A program made the position numbers and the translations under genes. Under the pieces are notes generated by a model. That model did no database searches, was not told where the DNA came from, and saw only the letters and a list, made by a program, of their open reading frames with translations. Shown piece by piece: positions 35,307 through 47,442 of a DNA stretch of 64,000 nt; the stretch's first letter is position 1; each line of letters begins with the position of its first letter. The DNA lies in the NCBI RefSeq assembly GCF_032854445.1, contig NC_088295.1, forward strand, positions 16,417,385 through 16,481,384. Reading direction: 5' to 3'. Source of the DNA: Liolophura sinensis. Taxonomy: Eukaryota; Mollusca; Polyplacophora; Chitonida; Chitonidae.

Positions 35307-38300
35307 GCGTTTGAATTGTGCGTCGTTGCCTGTGAAAAATTTATTTTGCACATAGAGTCTGAATTATATTTCAAGAAACCTCTGAAAGGTCCCTGACATA
35401 AAAAGACTCCTGGTTACGGTAACAGTAGACCTACACAGAAGTCGGTCCAATACAGATGGCAATGCTGTTGCCATTTATACCTCTTTCCGCTGACCTGTAA
35501 GTCGTTAACAAATAAGTGCGCGGTCAGATCTTTGGTTGCACTCTTGCATGGGACATTAAACAGCGCATTTTATTTCCCAGCTCTCATCGTCACAAGAATT
35601 GAGTGTTGTAGAAGCTGTTCAAGTCTCTAATGAGGTTTTTTGCTCAGGATGGGAGAAAATTTATACGTTTTATCGGTATGCTAGTACTTAAAACAAATTT
35701 CATTTCGCGCAGGCTTCACAACGACCCTTTACTATCACTCGCTTATCTTCCGATGTTCAAACTGGGTTTGTGGCCTGTCCATTGTTATGTACTATTGATG
35801 ATTCCATCATTTATAATTCACATGACCTGTTTGTTTAAAGCCATGGCTGGGTTGTGTGATGGGTTCATGCATATCCCAGTTGCTACACCCAGGCGATGTC
35901 GCAGGAATTGTATATAACCCAGACCTCAAGGCACACCCACATGGAAATCGTCGCATTATTGATTTAGTATCTTTGGATTCTCCAGAAATTGCATTTTATA
36001 ACATATATCAGTGTTGTACTGGGTTATTACCACGTCTGTCCTATCCCAGCTTGTATGCAGGAACACCGTGTTATACACAGTTATCTGAGCTTGATGTCCT
36101 CCTGTTAGGCTTACACATACTCACCAACGAAGTCAACTTCTTCCTTAGCTATTGGTAAAATTAACCATTTACGCAAATCAGTCTTAAAACGTTGGTTTAC
36201 TAACTAATAAGTTCGGTATTCTGCGAATAATTGTTTCCATTTGAAGATATCTAGATACGTCCCTTCATATTAGTGTACAGAAGACATCAGATCAACTTCC
36301 AGTGTTGTAGTCTTCACATGTCGGTCGGCTGTATATCCTAGAGTCTACTTTTACGGTTAGCCTGATTTGCAATCTCAGTAAGTCATGAACTGGTTTTATG
36401 CATTTCAGGAATAAACCCATTGTTATATTCATGTTTGCTTGTATTATAATATGAAATACTTGGATAGAAGTGGACAGTTGTTAATGTAAATCGCAAGGAA
36501 TACAGCCTATCCCATACATCTATATACACACTGCATCAACTCTGATTGCGCTCTCCCGATGAACAATACAACACGCTGCCTTTTGGGAATTAATTTGTTT
36601 AATTCCCAAAAGGAATGCAAAATCAGTCTGAAATATTAACGGCAGTATGTGTGGGCAGAACTATGCAGAAGTTACGGTGACATGGTTATTACTGAAAATT
36701 CTTGAAAAATCAGAAACCTGGGGAATATGGTGTAATTTAGGATGTAGTTAGCATCTCATAATTTTGCCTGTTATCTGTCATATTGTCCGTTAACAGCTTC
36801 TAGAAGCCGACCGCTGGTGAAAAGCTTACATGCATCCTACGGATACTAAAACATGTGGCAAGGTAACGAAGCAGAATTAAGCACGTTGGAATGATGTGAA
36901 TTTGTAATCAAGTGTGTGGAAAGAAATATTATTTTGTATGCGTACATATGCACGAATAAAATATATGCACTGTATACAATTGCCCATAATATTGTGGCAC
37001 TTGCAAAATGCACGCGAACCAGTGGTCATAATTGTGCCAACCTCGATTGCCATAACTAATAAGATAATGGTAATCTCCTGTGATAAGGGTGTCACGTCTA
37101 TAACTCTAATATTCATCACATGAAACTGGGGAGGCCCTCCACGCGCCTTCTCCCACTCTCCTGTGATTATGGTGTCACCACTCTAACTCTAACCAGTAAC
37201 CTTAACCTGAAATAACTTTGCATGGCCGACTGTCTTAAACTGTCTTCATCGATGACCTTACCAAATTGTTTCTTTATCAGTGGCAGGTAACGCCATACTC
37301 TTTACATGTTCACATTTTGGACGCACATATTACTGTAAAGTAAGCACTTCATTTCCTGATTCGTATAATATTACCGTAAGCTTGTTCTAGAGGCCAAAAC
37401 TTCAGTATCTCGGCATGTGCCGTTGCGTGCCAATACAAGATAAAACGCCGATTGCATGTGATTCTGAATTCAACACTGTATTTTAATGCTAGGTTATCGC
37501 ATGTTGAATCTCGGCGTTGTGTTTTTGACGTGAGCTTATTGACGAGTAACTGTTATTGTTCTATATTATGGCCATCTCCGTATTGCATCGTTGATGGATA
37601 AACACTCGACCGATATTGAAAGGAATTCACTCAAGAAAAGGCCTGTACTAAGTCGAAAACTAGCCCTTGGCTACTTTGGCATATTTCAGTTTCCCAAGCA
37701 CCGAACAACATACTGATTTTTTTTTTTAATCTGAAAAAAAGTGTGCGCTTACATCGTGCAGCCTAGAAATGCAAAAGCGTCGGAACCAATAATGGATGAG
37801 AAACTGATAGTTTTCGCCTTGTCTGATGAATCCCATAGATGGGAACTATTTGCAGTTTAGTATAAGGTTTAATCCAGTCAAGATTGTCAAAAAGTTCCTG
37901 GAAAAACTAAAGGTGCTATCGTTTCTAATACATAAATCTTCAAATGAAATGTAAAGGGTTGAACTACTTTAAATATATATTTACGTGAACGACTTTTTAT
38001 TGATGTTATGTTTGTCCGCACCGCCTAATATAGTTATAGACTCAAAAAGTGTTCCTTGTAAGTAAGTATATGGCTACAAGTATTTACTACTTGCTAGATG
38101 TCTATAAAGTTTCTTTGGTCAGCTACTGTTATGTCGGAAAGATCACCCCAAAATTAAATCAAAAGGTAAAAAGCCATCAAAACTAAGTGTGAAAAAAAAA
38201 CAGTTGCTAAGAGGCAGACATTTTTCTGTCTCCGACCATTCAGAATAACGTTTTTATGGTAATGTAACGTCAAGTCAACAACACGATTTCAACACAACTT

Positions 38301-40352
38301 TTCAGATGTGGTCAAAGAAGTCAACCCAGCTTTGAGTTGGATAAGATGTCAGTTCACAATAACATGCCTGCCAGTCACCTGGTAGGATTGCCTAAAACAA
38401 CAAACGGCTTGCATATTCTACGCACACTGTCTGTATCTTCTCTCCTTCTGCACTGTGTACATCACCCGGTGCTTCGACTATGCCAAGAGGCATCCCCTTT
38501 TAGGCTTTATCAATTAGCACGAACAGTTTAGTCGGGTAAGAACCCATATTTCCTAAAACTAAAATGCCTTGACGCGGATCTTGACTTGTCCTAAGGTTTG
38601 TGTTGTGTCGAATTATTTAAAGCTGAAAGGGGAAAAAAATCATTAATGACTTGAATATTGTAAAACAAAAAGATGTTCTAAGGGAAGGGTTTGTTAGGGG
38701 TCCAACAACATAAATTCGAAAGACAACAAAGAATGCGCTTGATGACAATATGTATAAGAAATGATGAAAGCGAGAGTAGGTGTATCCTTCAGTGTTTGAA
38801 ACGTGGTTTGAGGCTTTTAACCCAAAAATTTTGTATGCAGTCCACCATATACTAATTCTCTTCCAGCAGCCATGCAAGTTCTGAACGACCTTAATCACTG
38901 GCCGTCAGAGGAATTACGTCATCATTGCTCCGAACAAAGTTTGTTAACAACATCCTATTTTCTATTCTTGTACAGGCGTCTACTGGCTCCAAGATCAGAC
39001 TTAGTCTTGACTTCAAAACTTATTTTAGTAATTAGAGTTATCTTAGACTTTCAAGAAGAAATTGAAAATTGGCCTTCAAAATCTATGTTAAGGTATTCAA
39101 TAGGTTAAGACGATCTTTGACTAAAGTCTTATACAACTCCGTGATCCTGGGGCCTGGCCCCGGGTTAACGAAGCAATCTTATAGATTTTGGGAAAATTTC
39201 AGATAACTTTGAAATTGTTATTTCTGATGTAACAAGATCAAACTATTGCTTGACAACGTAAGTTTTGTGTAAGTTATTGTACAACAAATTTAAGCCAAAA
39301 TAACGGAAAAGAACATACCATTATTAATGATTCAGATTTTGACAAAGTCCAGAATGCCTTCGTGATCACGGAGCCAGGCTATAATAACCATGACAGTTGC
39401 CACAACGTCAACGTATTTTATCACATCGCATAAGTACATTCCGACAGAACAGTTTAATAAAAACATCAGGGTTTACTTGTATCTTCAAGTCACATGGATA
39501 TAACACAATTTTACGGAATAACCAAACCACATTAGTCGTCGCGCAAATTTTGCTTTATTATCTATAATCTGTTACCATACTATGCACTAGTGTTTTCTCT
39601 TAAGTTTCTGTGAATTTGTAAGAACTCAAAACTTCTCACCAAAGAACTAGGCTAGAACATCTCTACCTCAGATATACTATACCTCACATTTAATTGATTT
39701 AGTGAAAAGATTTTCATCATTAATTGTTTCGTTTTTAATAAAACTGGCCATCTCTACATCAAGGGGGAAGAAAATAAGGCGTTTTTCAGTTCCGCTTTAT
39801 ACAGAAGTAACTGTTGAAACGGTATGTCGTTGGTCAGTTATTCTCTTGAATTTCTTGTCAGTAACATCTGTATCAAGTTCGAGGAAACCATTAATGATCT
39901 CTTTGCCTTAACAAAAATCTCGTTTTTACCACTGTCTGTGAAAAGAATTATACCCACCTTAACTAGATTGAAGGAAACTACAATCTGTCCATATGATACA
40001 TCTGAACTTACCCGGGTAGGTGTTTAATACATGTGATACTAACACCGCAACTGAGACACATATTTTGGATTAATCACAACTTATATGTATAGCATGGCAC
40101 ACGATTTGGATTCTAATTAAGAACATTCTTTGCGACTTTCCGACATCATTGAAAACTGTTGATTGCCTCCCTTTGTGTGAAACCGTCCTTATTCCTTACT
40201 GTATGGTTATAGTTCTTTGTTTGTGTTGGACATAGTTTTGGTAATTGGTCTTGCGATTATCGGCCCGAAACGTTTGCTGTGGTTGACGATTGGTGTATGA
40301 ATGTCTATTTCGACGCATAGATTCTTAACCTTCAATCATCATTTAGTTGAAT
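35307..40352. other. Intergenic; no gene recognised
   Basis: Apart from the hairpin at 36579, only frames without recognisable domains are present. The largest pair (35630-35917 and 35856-36158) overlap in different frames and could be remains of a mobile element, but no diagnostic motif is visible. Confidence 0.5.
36579..36613. repeat. Perfect 15-bp hairpin
   Basis: CCTTTTGGGAATTAA (36579-36593), a five-base loop TTTGT, then the exact inverse TTAATTCCCAAAAGG (36599-36613). There is no T-run or gene beside it; function unknown. Confidence 0.85.
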
Positions 40353-40512
40353 GCATACGTGGGAAGGTCTTCCTGCAAGTTGGGGATAATGGTTGGTTTC
40401 CCCCGGCTCTGCCTGGTTTCCTTCCATCATAGTGCTGACCGCCGTCTTGTAAGTGAAACATTCTTGAGTATGGCGTAAAACACCAATCAAATACATATAA
40501 ATAAATAAACAG
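40353..40512 (+). mobile_element. Truncated SINE
   Basis: Body from CATACGTGGGAAGGTC through TGAGTATGGCGTAAAACACC, with an AAATAAATAAAC-like tail. Confidence 0.87.
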
Positions 40513-42194
40513 ATAATTAAATAATTTAGTTGACTTCTCACAGTCAACCTGTCAAGCTCCAGCTTCTCAATTCCTTTTGAATTTGCAAGATTTGCACAAA
40601 ATGTATTTTGTGTATATATTTTACTCTTACATGGTTCACTTTTTGTTTCAATATCCAGGGGACAAGTGAAGTAGAGATGACACGCAACTACCTATATTTT
40701 TATGTGTATCCCGTGTATTGCTAATCGCGTAGATGGCATTCCTCTTAATCGTTGTCAGTTGATGTTGTCCTCAGTGTTTCTTTTGAAAAGCGACGCATAT
40801 TACGTCTAGGCAACTTGTTGTTGCGACAAAGCGATAGCATTCCATTTTAGTTCTCACGTATCACCTTCCGCTAATTTTCAAAGAAATTTTACACATTTAT
40901 GTTAATTTCATGCAGTGAAAATCAACAGACTGAAAGTGATAGCCATATTTTTCTCTCTTGCTTTGTCGTGTTTGCGCTTTCTTTTAAACTGGGCCAACGC
41001 GACAAAGGGGTATAACGGTAAATTTCGCCATCCATAGCATGTAACTCTAAGGTTAAGTTAAAATGTCAGCCTTCGCGTGTTTTTAATTATTTTGTGAAAT
41101 TTTCCGCCTTTCTTTTCCGAAAGATACAACGACCGCTTGGCTGTTATTCATTAAATGGCGCTAGAAAGCTGCATTGTCCATTTACACCTGTACACGAATA
41201 GCAAGTCTGTCAAGATGCCTTGTGTTAATCCCAAAACACACCTTGATAAAATCCTGGCTGTAGAATAGCGAAAATGCCAAGCTTTTCTATCAAGGGAACC
41301 GTTTTGACCATTTTCAGTAGGTGTTTGCACCCTGGAGTTGTCATTGCATCTTTAAATTTTTCTTTAATAGAATGAGTTCATCGACCAGATTGACATCTCT
41401 TTTCGGGAAATCGCAGATGGCGGTCTGCAGGTAGGCGTGTGCTGGCCATTGTTTACAGAGAGCATTTAAACAGAAGACCATCTGTCACAGTTCGCTGATG
41501 CAACTTCCTAACAAGATCATGGTATGGAAAAAAACATAAAAGAATGTACGTCCAAGGCCACAGTACAAGCAGAAAAACCCAATACATTTGGACATTACAC
41601 GGATGGATACTGCAAATAGATCACGTGCTGAGAAATGCCAACATGTGTCTGATATAGTCGATGATGTCTGCAATCCTGAAGCTGATGTCAGACAAGTAAC
41701 GGTCATGCGCAAGAGGCAATGCTTATATCCCAAAGCTTTAGTTATCATCACATCCATTATATCACTATGAAATCTCAGACCGAGTGCAGGATTCGCTTCG
41801 GTAAACAGAAATCTTTGCTGTGAAGCCAGGAGCTCGAGCTGTATAACACGGTAGCTTTGTCGTAACCCCTGTCCGTATGCTTATTAGCACACGGATACCC
41901 AAGTAAACCATATCCTTTCTTTTATCATGATGTAGTTTTCATTCAGGTCATAAGTAACGAGAAACTTCCCCTTTGTGTATTATTCGCCATCTTGATTTAT
42001 CCTGCGTGAGCTATATCAACTTACACACAACATCCAACTTCAGGCAAGCCCTGGTGTGTGCGTGAAGTTGACGATGTTGCTGTTGTTACTGTCAAGAAAC
42101 AACACGACTTCGCCCATATTTGTGTCACGTGCAAAATCGCATCGGCGAGGTGACAATTATGGTACGGTTAACGATAAGTATATTTACAGTGAAT

Positions 42195-42570
42195 CTCTTA
42201 AGCCGCTCTTACGGGGCGATTTGTCGAATTGAATAGTCAAAATGGTTTAGTGGGTGGAGGGGGGGATAAAACGAGCTGTATTTCATACATCCACACGGTG
42301 CGATTTGTCGAATTCTACAAGTCTTGTGATACAGGGTTTGGCCTATTTTCATGCGACTAAACGAAATCGATCTCGACGACTTATCGCGCCATATGAACAG
42401 GGCTTAATTGGAAGCTGCAGAACCACGTGGTTTTCATAGTTGTAGTAAAACCGCGTTCACTCGGTGCGATTTGTCGAAGCCGGGTGAAAATAGAGCAGGC
42501 CACATTTCAAATATTTAAACGGTGTCGAATTCGACGGATCGATAATACATATCGCGCCTAAATGGAGGCT
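42195..42570. mobile_element. Cluster of foldback/MITE-like elements
   Basis: GGTGCGATTTGTCGAA or a close variant begins near 42212 (partial), 42298 and 42459. Each of the last two is followed ~75-110 bp later by an inverted end (TTATCGCGCCATATGAAC, then ATATCGCGCC). These look like two ~115-bp inverted-repeat elements next to a partial third. Confidence 0.55.
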
Positions 42571-42867
42571 GTAGGACCTAAGATGGACACGATAATATGG
42601 CAATTATAGCTGTATGGATCAAAGCCAAATGAGCATTCACTCTTGACACAACCTACAGTGCATCCACGAGACGAAAACTTCCGTTTGTATACTTTTTTAT
42701 TTAGCCTTCATAATGTTTAATTCAGTGTCATGTATGGCCATAAAATTTGAATGAAAAAAACCGTGGGGTTTAGAGCCTGGACCATGAGTATTCGATCAGC
42801 AAGTCACGTTTTCTAATTCAGCTCAATGTAACACAAATGCGCAAAAGCCCTCGATGTCGTCATTATT

Positions 42868-42976
42868 TGTTTATTTCATTTATTTATTTAATTAGTGTTT
42901 AACGCAGTACTCCAGAATATTTCACTTATACGATCGCGGCCAGCATTATGGTGGGAGGAAACCGGGCAGAACACCA
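42868..42976 (-). mobile_element. SINE 3' half
   Basis: Reverse tail (TTTATTTCATTTATTTATTT), then the conserved terminal body up to GGGAGGAAACCGGGCAG, where it stops abruptly. Confidence 0.87.
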
Positions 42977-43717
42977 CTTGTGGCGAGTGTTAGCGCACAC
43001 TATACACAATGACGAGGTATTAAATTTCCTATCATAAATCTACACAAAGTTGGAGAGATCACCGTTTTTTGAAAATATGTATACACTGAATTAATAACAT
43101 GTCGCTTACTCGTTTGTCTTTTCTTATATTGCTCTTTTTGTACTTTAAAAATACCCATGTAACCGAGAAATTCTTGATCCCAGAAATTCTCCCATAGCTA
43201 CGCAGGCAATTCTTTTATACTTCGTACTCAAATTCTCTGCAACATTCGATATGGGCATTTTTACCAGTTTGAGCAGTAGTGCATGCAGCTGTTTTATAGC
43301 CCAATTGTTGCACAAATATATTTCAACTTACTTATACTGTTTCTTAAAGCACAAGTTTTTAATAGTAAATCACTGTTTTTGGTGAATACTTGTTTTCGGT
43401 AAATGTTTTGTTTTATATACTGTTGTATGTATTAGCCTGTTAGTATATATAGTGTGGATTATCTCAGTTTCGTTCTCATACACTCGAAAGCTTAGTCGTG
43501 AAGACTGAACGGATTTCGTATTGGATACATACATGACCGAGGTTAGCACGGAGTACCTCTGCAACTTTGGTTTTACCTCCGCATGATTATAAGATGCCTT
43601 GCCAGTGGAGGTGGTACTTTTGTCTGACCTCTGGTAGATTGTCTCAGGTCACCAAAAACCACCTCACTAACCGCATTTTGTTATATGTTGGAAATATTAA
43701 TTTTGAGTATGTCGTGA

Positions 43718-43726
<9 letters not shown>

Positions 43727-43791
<65 letters not shown>
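43727..43791. repeat. (TA)n microsatellite
   Basis: About 32 uninterrupted TA units. Open frames of alternating Ile-Tyr here are artefacts of the repeat. Confidence 0.97.
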
Positions 43792-43795
<4 letters not shown>

Positions 43796-43799
43796 CATT

Positions 43800-45640
43800 G
43801 AACATTTGTTCATTGATCCCGCAAAAGTCATTTTGAAAGATGTTCCATTTGGAACAAACCAACTACCATATAATGCTGACATCGTGAAACATCGAGAAAC
43901 TCAGAATGGCCAAAAGAAAAGCAATCTTTGACATATAGTTTTACTATTTCCTCACATGCACAGCTCTTATGTTCCTTAGAGAGTTTAAGTGAAAGCCTAT
44001 ACGTACAGCATATCTTCCAGCGCGAATCTGTCTTGTGTTGACTTCTGTGCGGAAGAGGCTACGGATCCTGTCTACAAAATGACAACTCGAAATACTTATC
44101 GAATGGCATGAAAATACTTGGCGTTTTGGGCCGGTCTTCTGTATGCTGTCTGTCATTTATTATATTCTACAACGAAATACTATTGCGAAATAACAAAGAT
44201 CAAACTGAAAGCGATGTTAAACCACAGTAAACAAACAAAACAAATCGGATTGACGAAAATGTTGTAAATAACAACTAAAAGTTGTACAGGGGGTATATAA
44301 ATGCATTCAGACTATCACATGATTAATACATGACAATGAATTCACATTAACAACTTTGTTTCTTGTGAGAATGAGCCGATTTTAATGGTATCAAGACGAT
44401 GAGTTTTTCAGAACACAAAGTTTGGTTAGCAGCAAAGTAACAACATGGGCCCACACGGTTCAGTGCTTAACGCATATAACTTAATTACATTCTTAGATTA
44501 CATCCTGAATACAAGAATATGGATATGTCTCCCGTATGTTTCCTTACAGGAGGTTAGACAAACGTAGGTGTTGTAAGTATCGCAGAAAAGTGCATAGTCC
44601 CTACTGCCATACGCTAGGAGTTTTTCCTTTCGTGTCATAGTGGGGGATGTCAAAAAGCCAAGTTTAATATAAACTGAGCAAGCTGTGGAATCTGGAATTT
44701 ACTTGGAATGAAATATCTGGTGCCTGCCAGAGCCATTTGATGATAATTGCAAATATCTCATGAAGATACAAACCCCACGAGAATCGCGCAGTCTTGTTAA
44801 GTCATTTGTGTTAAAAAGGACGTGTGCAAATTTCGTAAGACAATTTCTAGAAAAGACTTTGTTTTATCAAAAAGAAAAAGGCATGCCTGTAATTTAAGAG
44901 GTATTGCATATCTCAAAGTATGAAGGACAGCCATTCTTGTTACACACTGTCAATATGAAAACGCCACAAATGCTTAAACCTACATATCTGGAAAACGGAC
45001 TATCTCTATCAATGCATAACACACCGCAGTGGAGTATCTGTAGGGAGACTCCTACAGATGTATGACGATGACTGAAGGGAATGTTTTAGCTCATTGACGA
45101 CTGAAGCCTTTCCAGTACATATAATCCATAATCATTAATATCACTGAGTGTAGCACATGGCAGCGCTGTCGTATACTGAAGATTCGGGTCAAACATGTCT
45201 CAGTCGATGTTCTTGTCTCAGACATAGGTCGCTATGATTCCACACAAGCAGCTCCTGAGCGATAGATGAGGACATAGGGTACACGCTCATGTCGCTGTAT
45301 CATAGAAACTGTTTGCTATCAAAGCCACTGTATGTACAACATTTGAATGATTAAAGCTCTCGATTCGTGACTTTCTTCATTATACTGTTGCAGTTTTGAA
45401 TATATAATGAAGTATTCCCTAAAGTCCAAGGCACGCACATTAAAAGGGACAGGATAGGGCCGTCGCATGTCCAAGTGGAGAAAGTCGATTGTCTGCTGGA
45501 TGAATTGACGATAAATGTGATAAAACAGGTGGAAACATAATTATTTTAATATACCTATGGCATCCCCGACCATCACACCTTGAAGACCAGCTGACCAGAT
45601 CTGTCAGTGGTTAGGGACATAGTTCTAAGATTTCCAGCTT
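43800..45640. other. No recognised feature
   Basis: Unique-looking AT-rich sequence between the (TA)n run and the 116-bp duplication, with no convincing frame or repeat. Confidence 0.6.
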
Positions 45641-45872
45641 GACAGTATTTTAAAAGAAGTTCAGTACTGCCGAAATAAGGTCATCAAATGCATAACCTCT
45701 ACTTTTAATTCTCTTCCTTCAGACAGGTGGTTGAAGGGATAACCTGTAAGGCAAATGACAGTATTTTAAAAGAAGTTCAGTACTGCCGAAATAAGGTCAT
45801 CAAATGCATAACCTCTACTTTAAATTCTCTTCCTTCAGACAGGTGGTTGAAGGGATAACCTGTAAGGCAAAT
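45641..45872. repeat. 116-bp tandem duplication, two nearly identical copies
   Basis: GACAGTATTTTAAAAGAAGT begins at 45641 and 45757. The copies differ at about one base (CTTTTAATT versus CTTTAAATT) and each ends GTAAGGCAAAT. Such identity means a recent event. Confidence 0.93.
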
Positions 45873-46407
45873 GAGCAAAGGGCCAACGTGGTCCTAAAAT
45901 GCGGTGGATTTATCATGTTAAAATGTTTCTGATTTTAGGTGAGATAATTTGCGTCGGTGCGGTATAGAAAAGTTGTTTTACACGTGCAGATGATGAAAAA
46001 ATGTCGATAAAATCTGACCAAAGTCTAAAATGGGTTTACAAAATTTAAAACTTCCTTGTCAGAAATTATATTAAACTATACACTAAAGTGTAAAAAAAAA
46101 ATCAAGATCATGTTTCAAAAAGAATTGCAGTGTTTCGCAGAAACATAATTAACTTTGTTCTGCTTCAACTTTTGTGAATACAAGAAATTCTGAACATTTC
46201 CCGTGGCTCACGCTCGATTACTATTTAGGATACCCGACGAAACAAACCCTGAGGATCAAGTTTTTCTCTTTGTACACATGCAGGTGGATATTTTGAGCAG
46301 AAGTTATGACCAAAATTCAGTATATTTCTAACATTACTTATATTATAGAGTTAGTATGTATTCCATTTTCCATGCGCAGAAGGAATAAATCCGGGGAATT
46401 GGTCTGA

Positions 46408-46504
46408 TGACGTCACGACGCCCTAATCTGGGCAACCAACGTGCGACTATCTAATCGGTGCCTTTTGCCGGCCTGTTGCCCAGCAACACCCTCGCTTTGA
46501 TTGG
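46408..46504. promoter_or_regulatory. Promoter-like cluster: CRE, X-box, CCAAT
   Basis: A perfect CRE (TGACGTCA, 46408-46415), a near-palindromic RFX X-box (GTTGCCCAGCAAC, 46475-46487) and an inverted CCAAT box (GATTGG, 46499-46504) occur within 97 bp of unusually CpG-rich sequence. X-boxes typically mark RFX-controlled genes such as ciliary genes. Which gene this serves is unclear: the two-TM gene ends at 47443 on the other strand, and a small plus-strand frame begins at 46608. Confidence 0.5.
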
Positions 46505-46607
46505 GCTGAAGTGAGCAAATAACTACAGTTCCTGTGAAATTGATGTACAACCATCCGTGAATTTCCTCTATCCCTTCAGCTTGTTTTCCACACTGTATCG
46601 CTTCAGA

Positions 46608-46745
46608 ATGAATAGTTACTTTCCGATTTTGGAACGAGATGATGTGGAACGAGCTGAAGAGGGCGAAAGCGTACTGCCATGCTGGAGTCAGACGAATAGA
46701 GGCTGGTCACATGACATTCATTCTATTCCAAAGAAGATATTCTGA
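46608..46745 (+). CDS. Candidate small ORF downstream of the CRE/X-box cluster
   Basis: This frame starts MNSYFPILERDDVERAEEGE and encodes 45 residues, charged and without membrane segments. An in-frame upstream ATG at 46557 would make it 62 residues. It starts about 105 bp after the X-box/CCAAT pair, where a first exon would be expected. No homology is recognised, and no clear splice donor decides whether it continues. It could be chance. Confidence 0.25.
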   Translation: MNSYFPILERDDVERAEEGESVLPCWSQTNRGWSHDIHSIPKKIF

Positions 46746-47188
46746 TGCTCCATAAGTCTTCATAAAAAATAAGATCAGTAGATGAAAATAGAAACTTGAA
46801 ATCAATGCAGTGTTTTGACAACGTATGCTACAATGAGTCAGTGTATCACATATTGTCATTGGTTAAGGGCACAAAGGGCGTGACGAAATGACCAGCAATA
46901 TGTCTTCACAAGAACTGACCGCTGCGGTCATCGTGTCTTTTTGTACGATTTTTGTTCAGCCAGCCAAAATATCTGTTAATCTCTCGGGGACACAAACACT
47001 AAACCAATACTCGAAAATCTCTTCGTTAATTTATGATTAATCCTGCACAAATTCGGCCACAAGGGTATTATGCACGTGTGAATCTGACATCACCGATACG
47101 GTGACATTATTTACGCCTCCGTTCCATACGTAAAAGTTCATAGGTAACTTCCGCCTGTTGGCAGTCCTGTTCAGTGTACCTTTGGTGA

Positions 47189-47196
47189 TGACGTCA
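47189..47196. promoter_or_regulatory. Second perfect CRE inside a longer palindrome
   Basis: TGACGTCA is embedded in the palindrome GATGACGTCAC/ATCATGA-like sequence, 247 bp beyond the stop codon of the two-TM gene. CREs are palindromic and short, so function is uncertain, but two perfect 8-mers within 800 bp is notable. Confidence 0.4.
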
Positions 47197-47442
47197 CATC
47201 ATGATAGGAAGGCGCTGATGTCGATGTGTGTTTTGGGTGAGAGTTTTCAACAGCAATAGAAATTTCCGACGGCACGCCAGACCTGCGACATGAAAGAGCA
47301 AACTTCACAATGATGAAATTTAAATTCACAATAATTTAAATCACATGATATTAGGAAAGTGGATTGTGAGGCAACGTAAACATATTACTGTTTGATTTTA
47401 ATTTAATCTAAATTTTAGGCTTACTGACAAACTTACGAACTG

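Noticed and set aside
35630-36158. Two overlapping ORFs as a gene or mobile-element fragment
   Set aside because: No domain, motif or splice pattern recognised; left as intergenic.
43567-43882. Frames with long Ile-Tyr runs
   Set aside because: Translation of the (TA)n microsatellite.
46408-46504. MHC class II-like S-X-X2-Y promoter module
   Set aside because: The CRE is 60 bp before the X-box instead of directly after it, so the order and spacing differ; separate CRE, RFX and CCAAT sites are the simpler reading.
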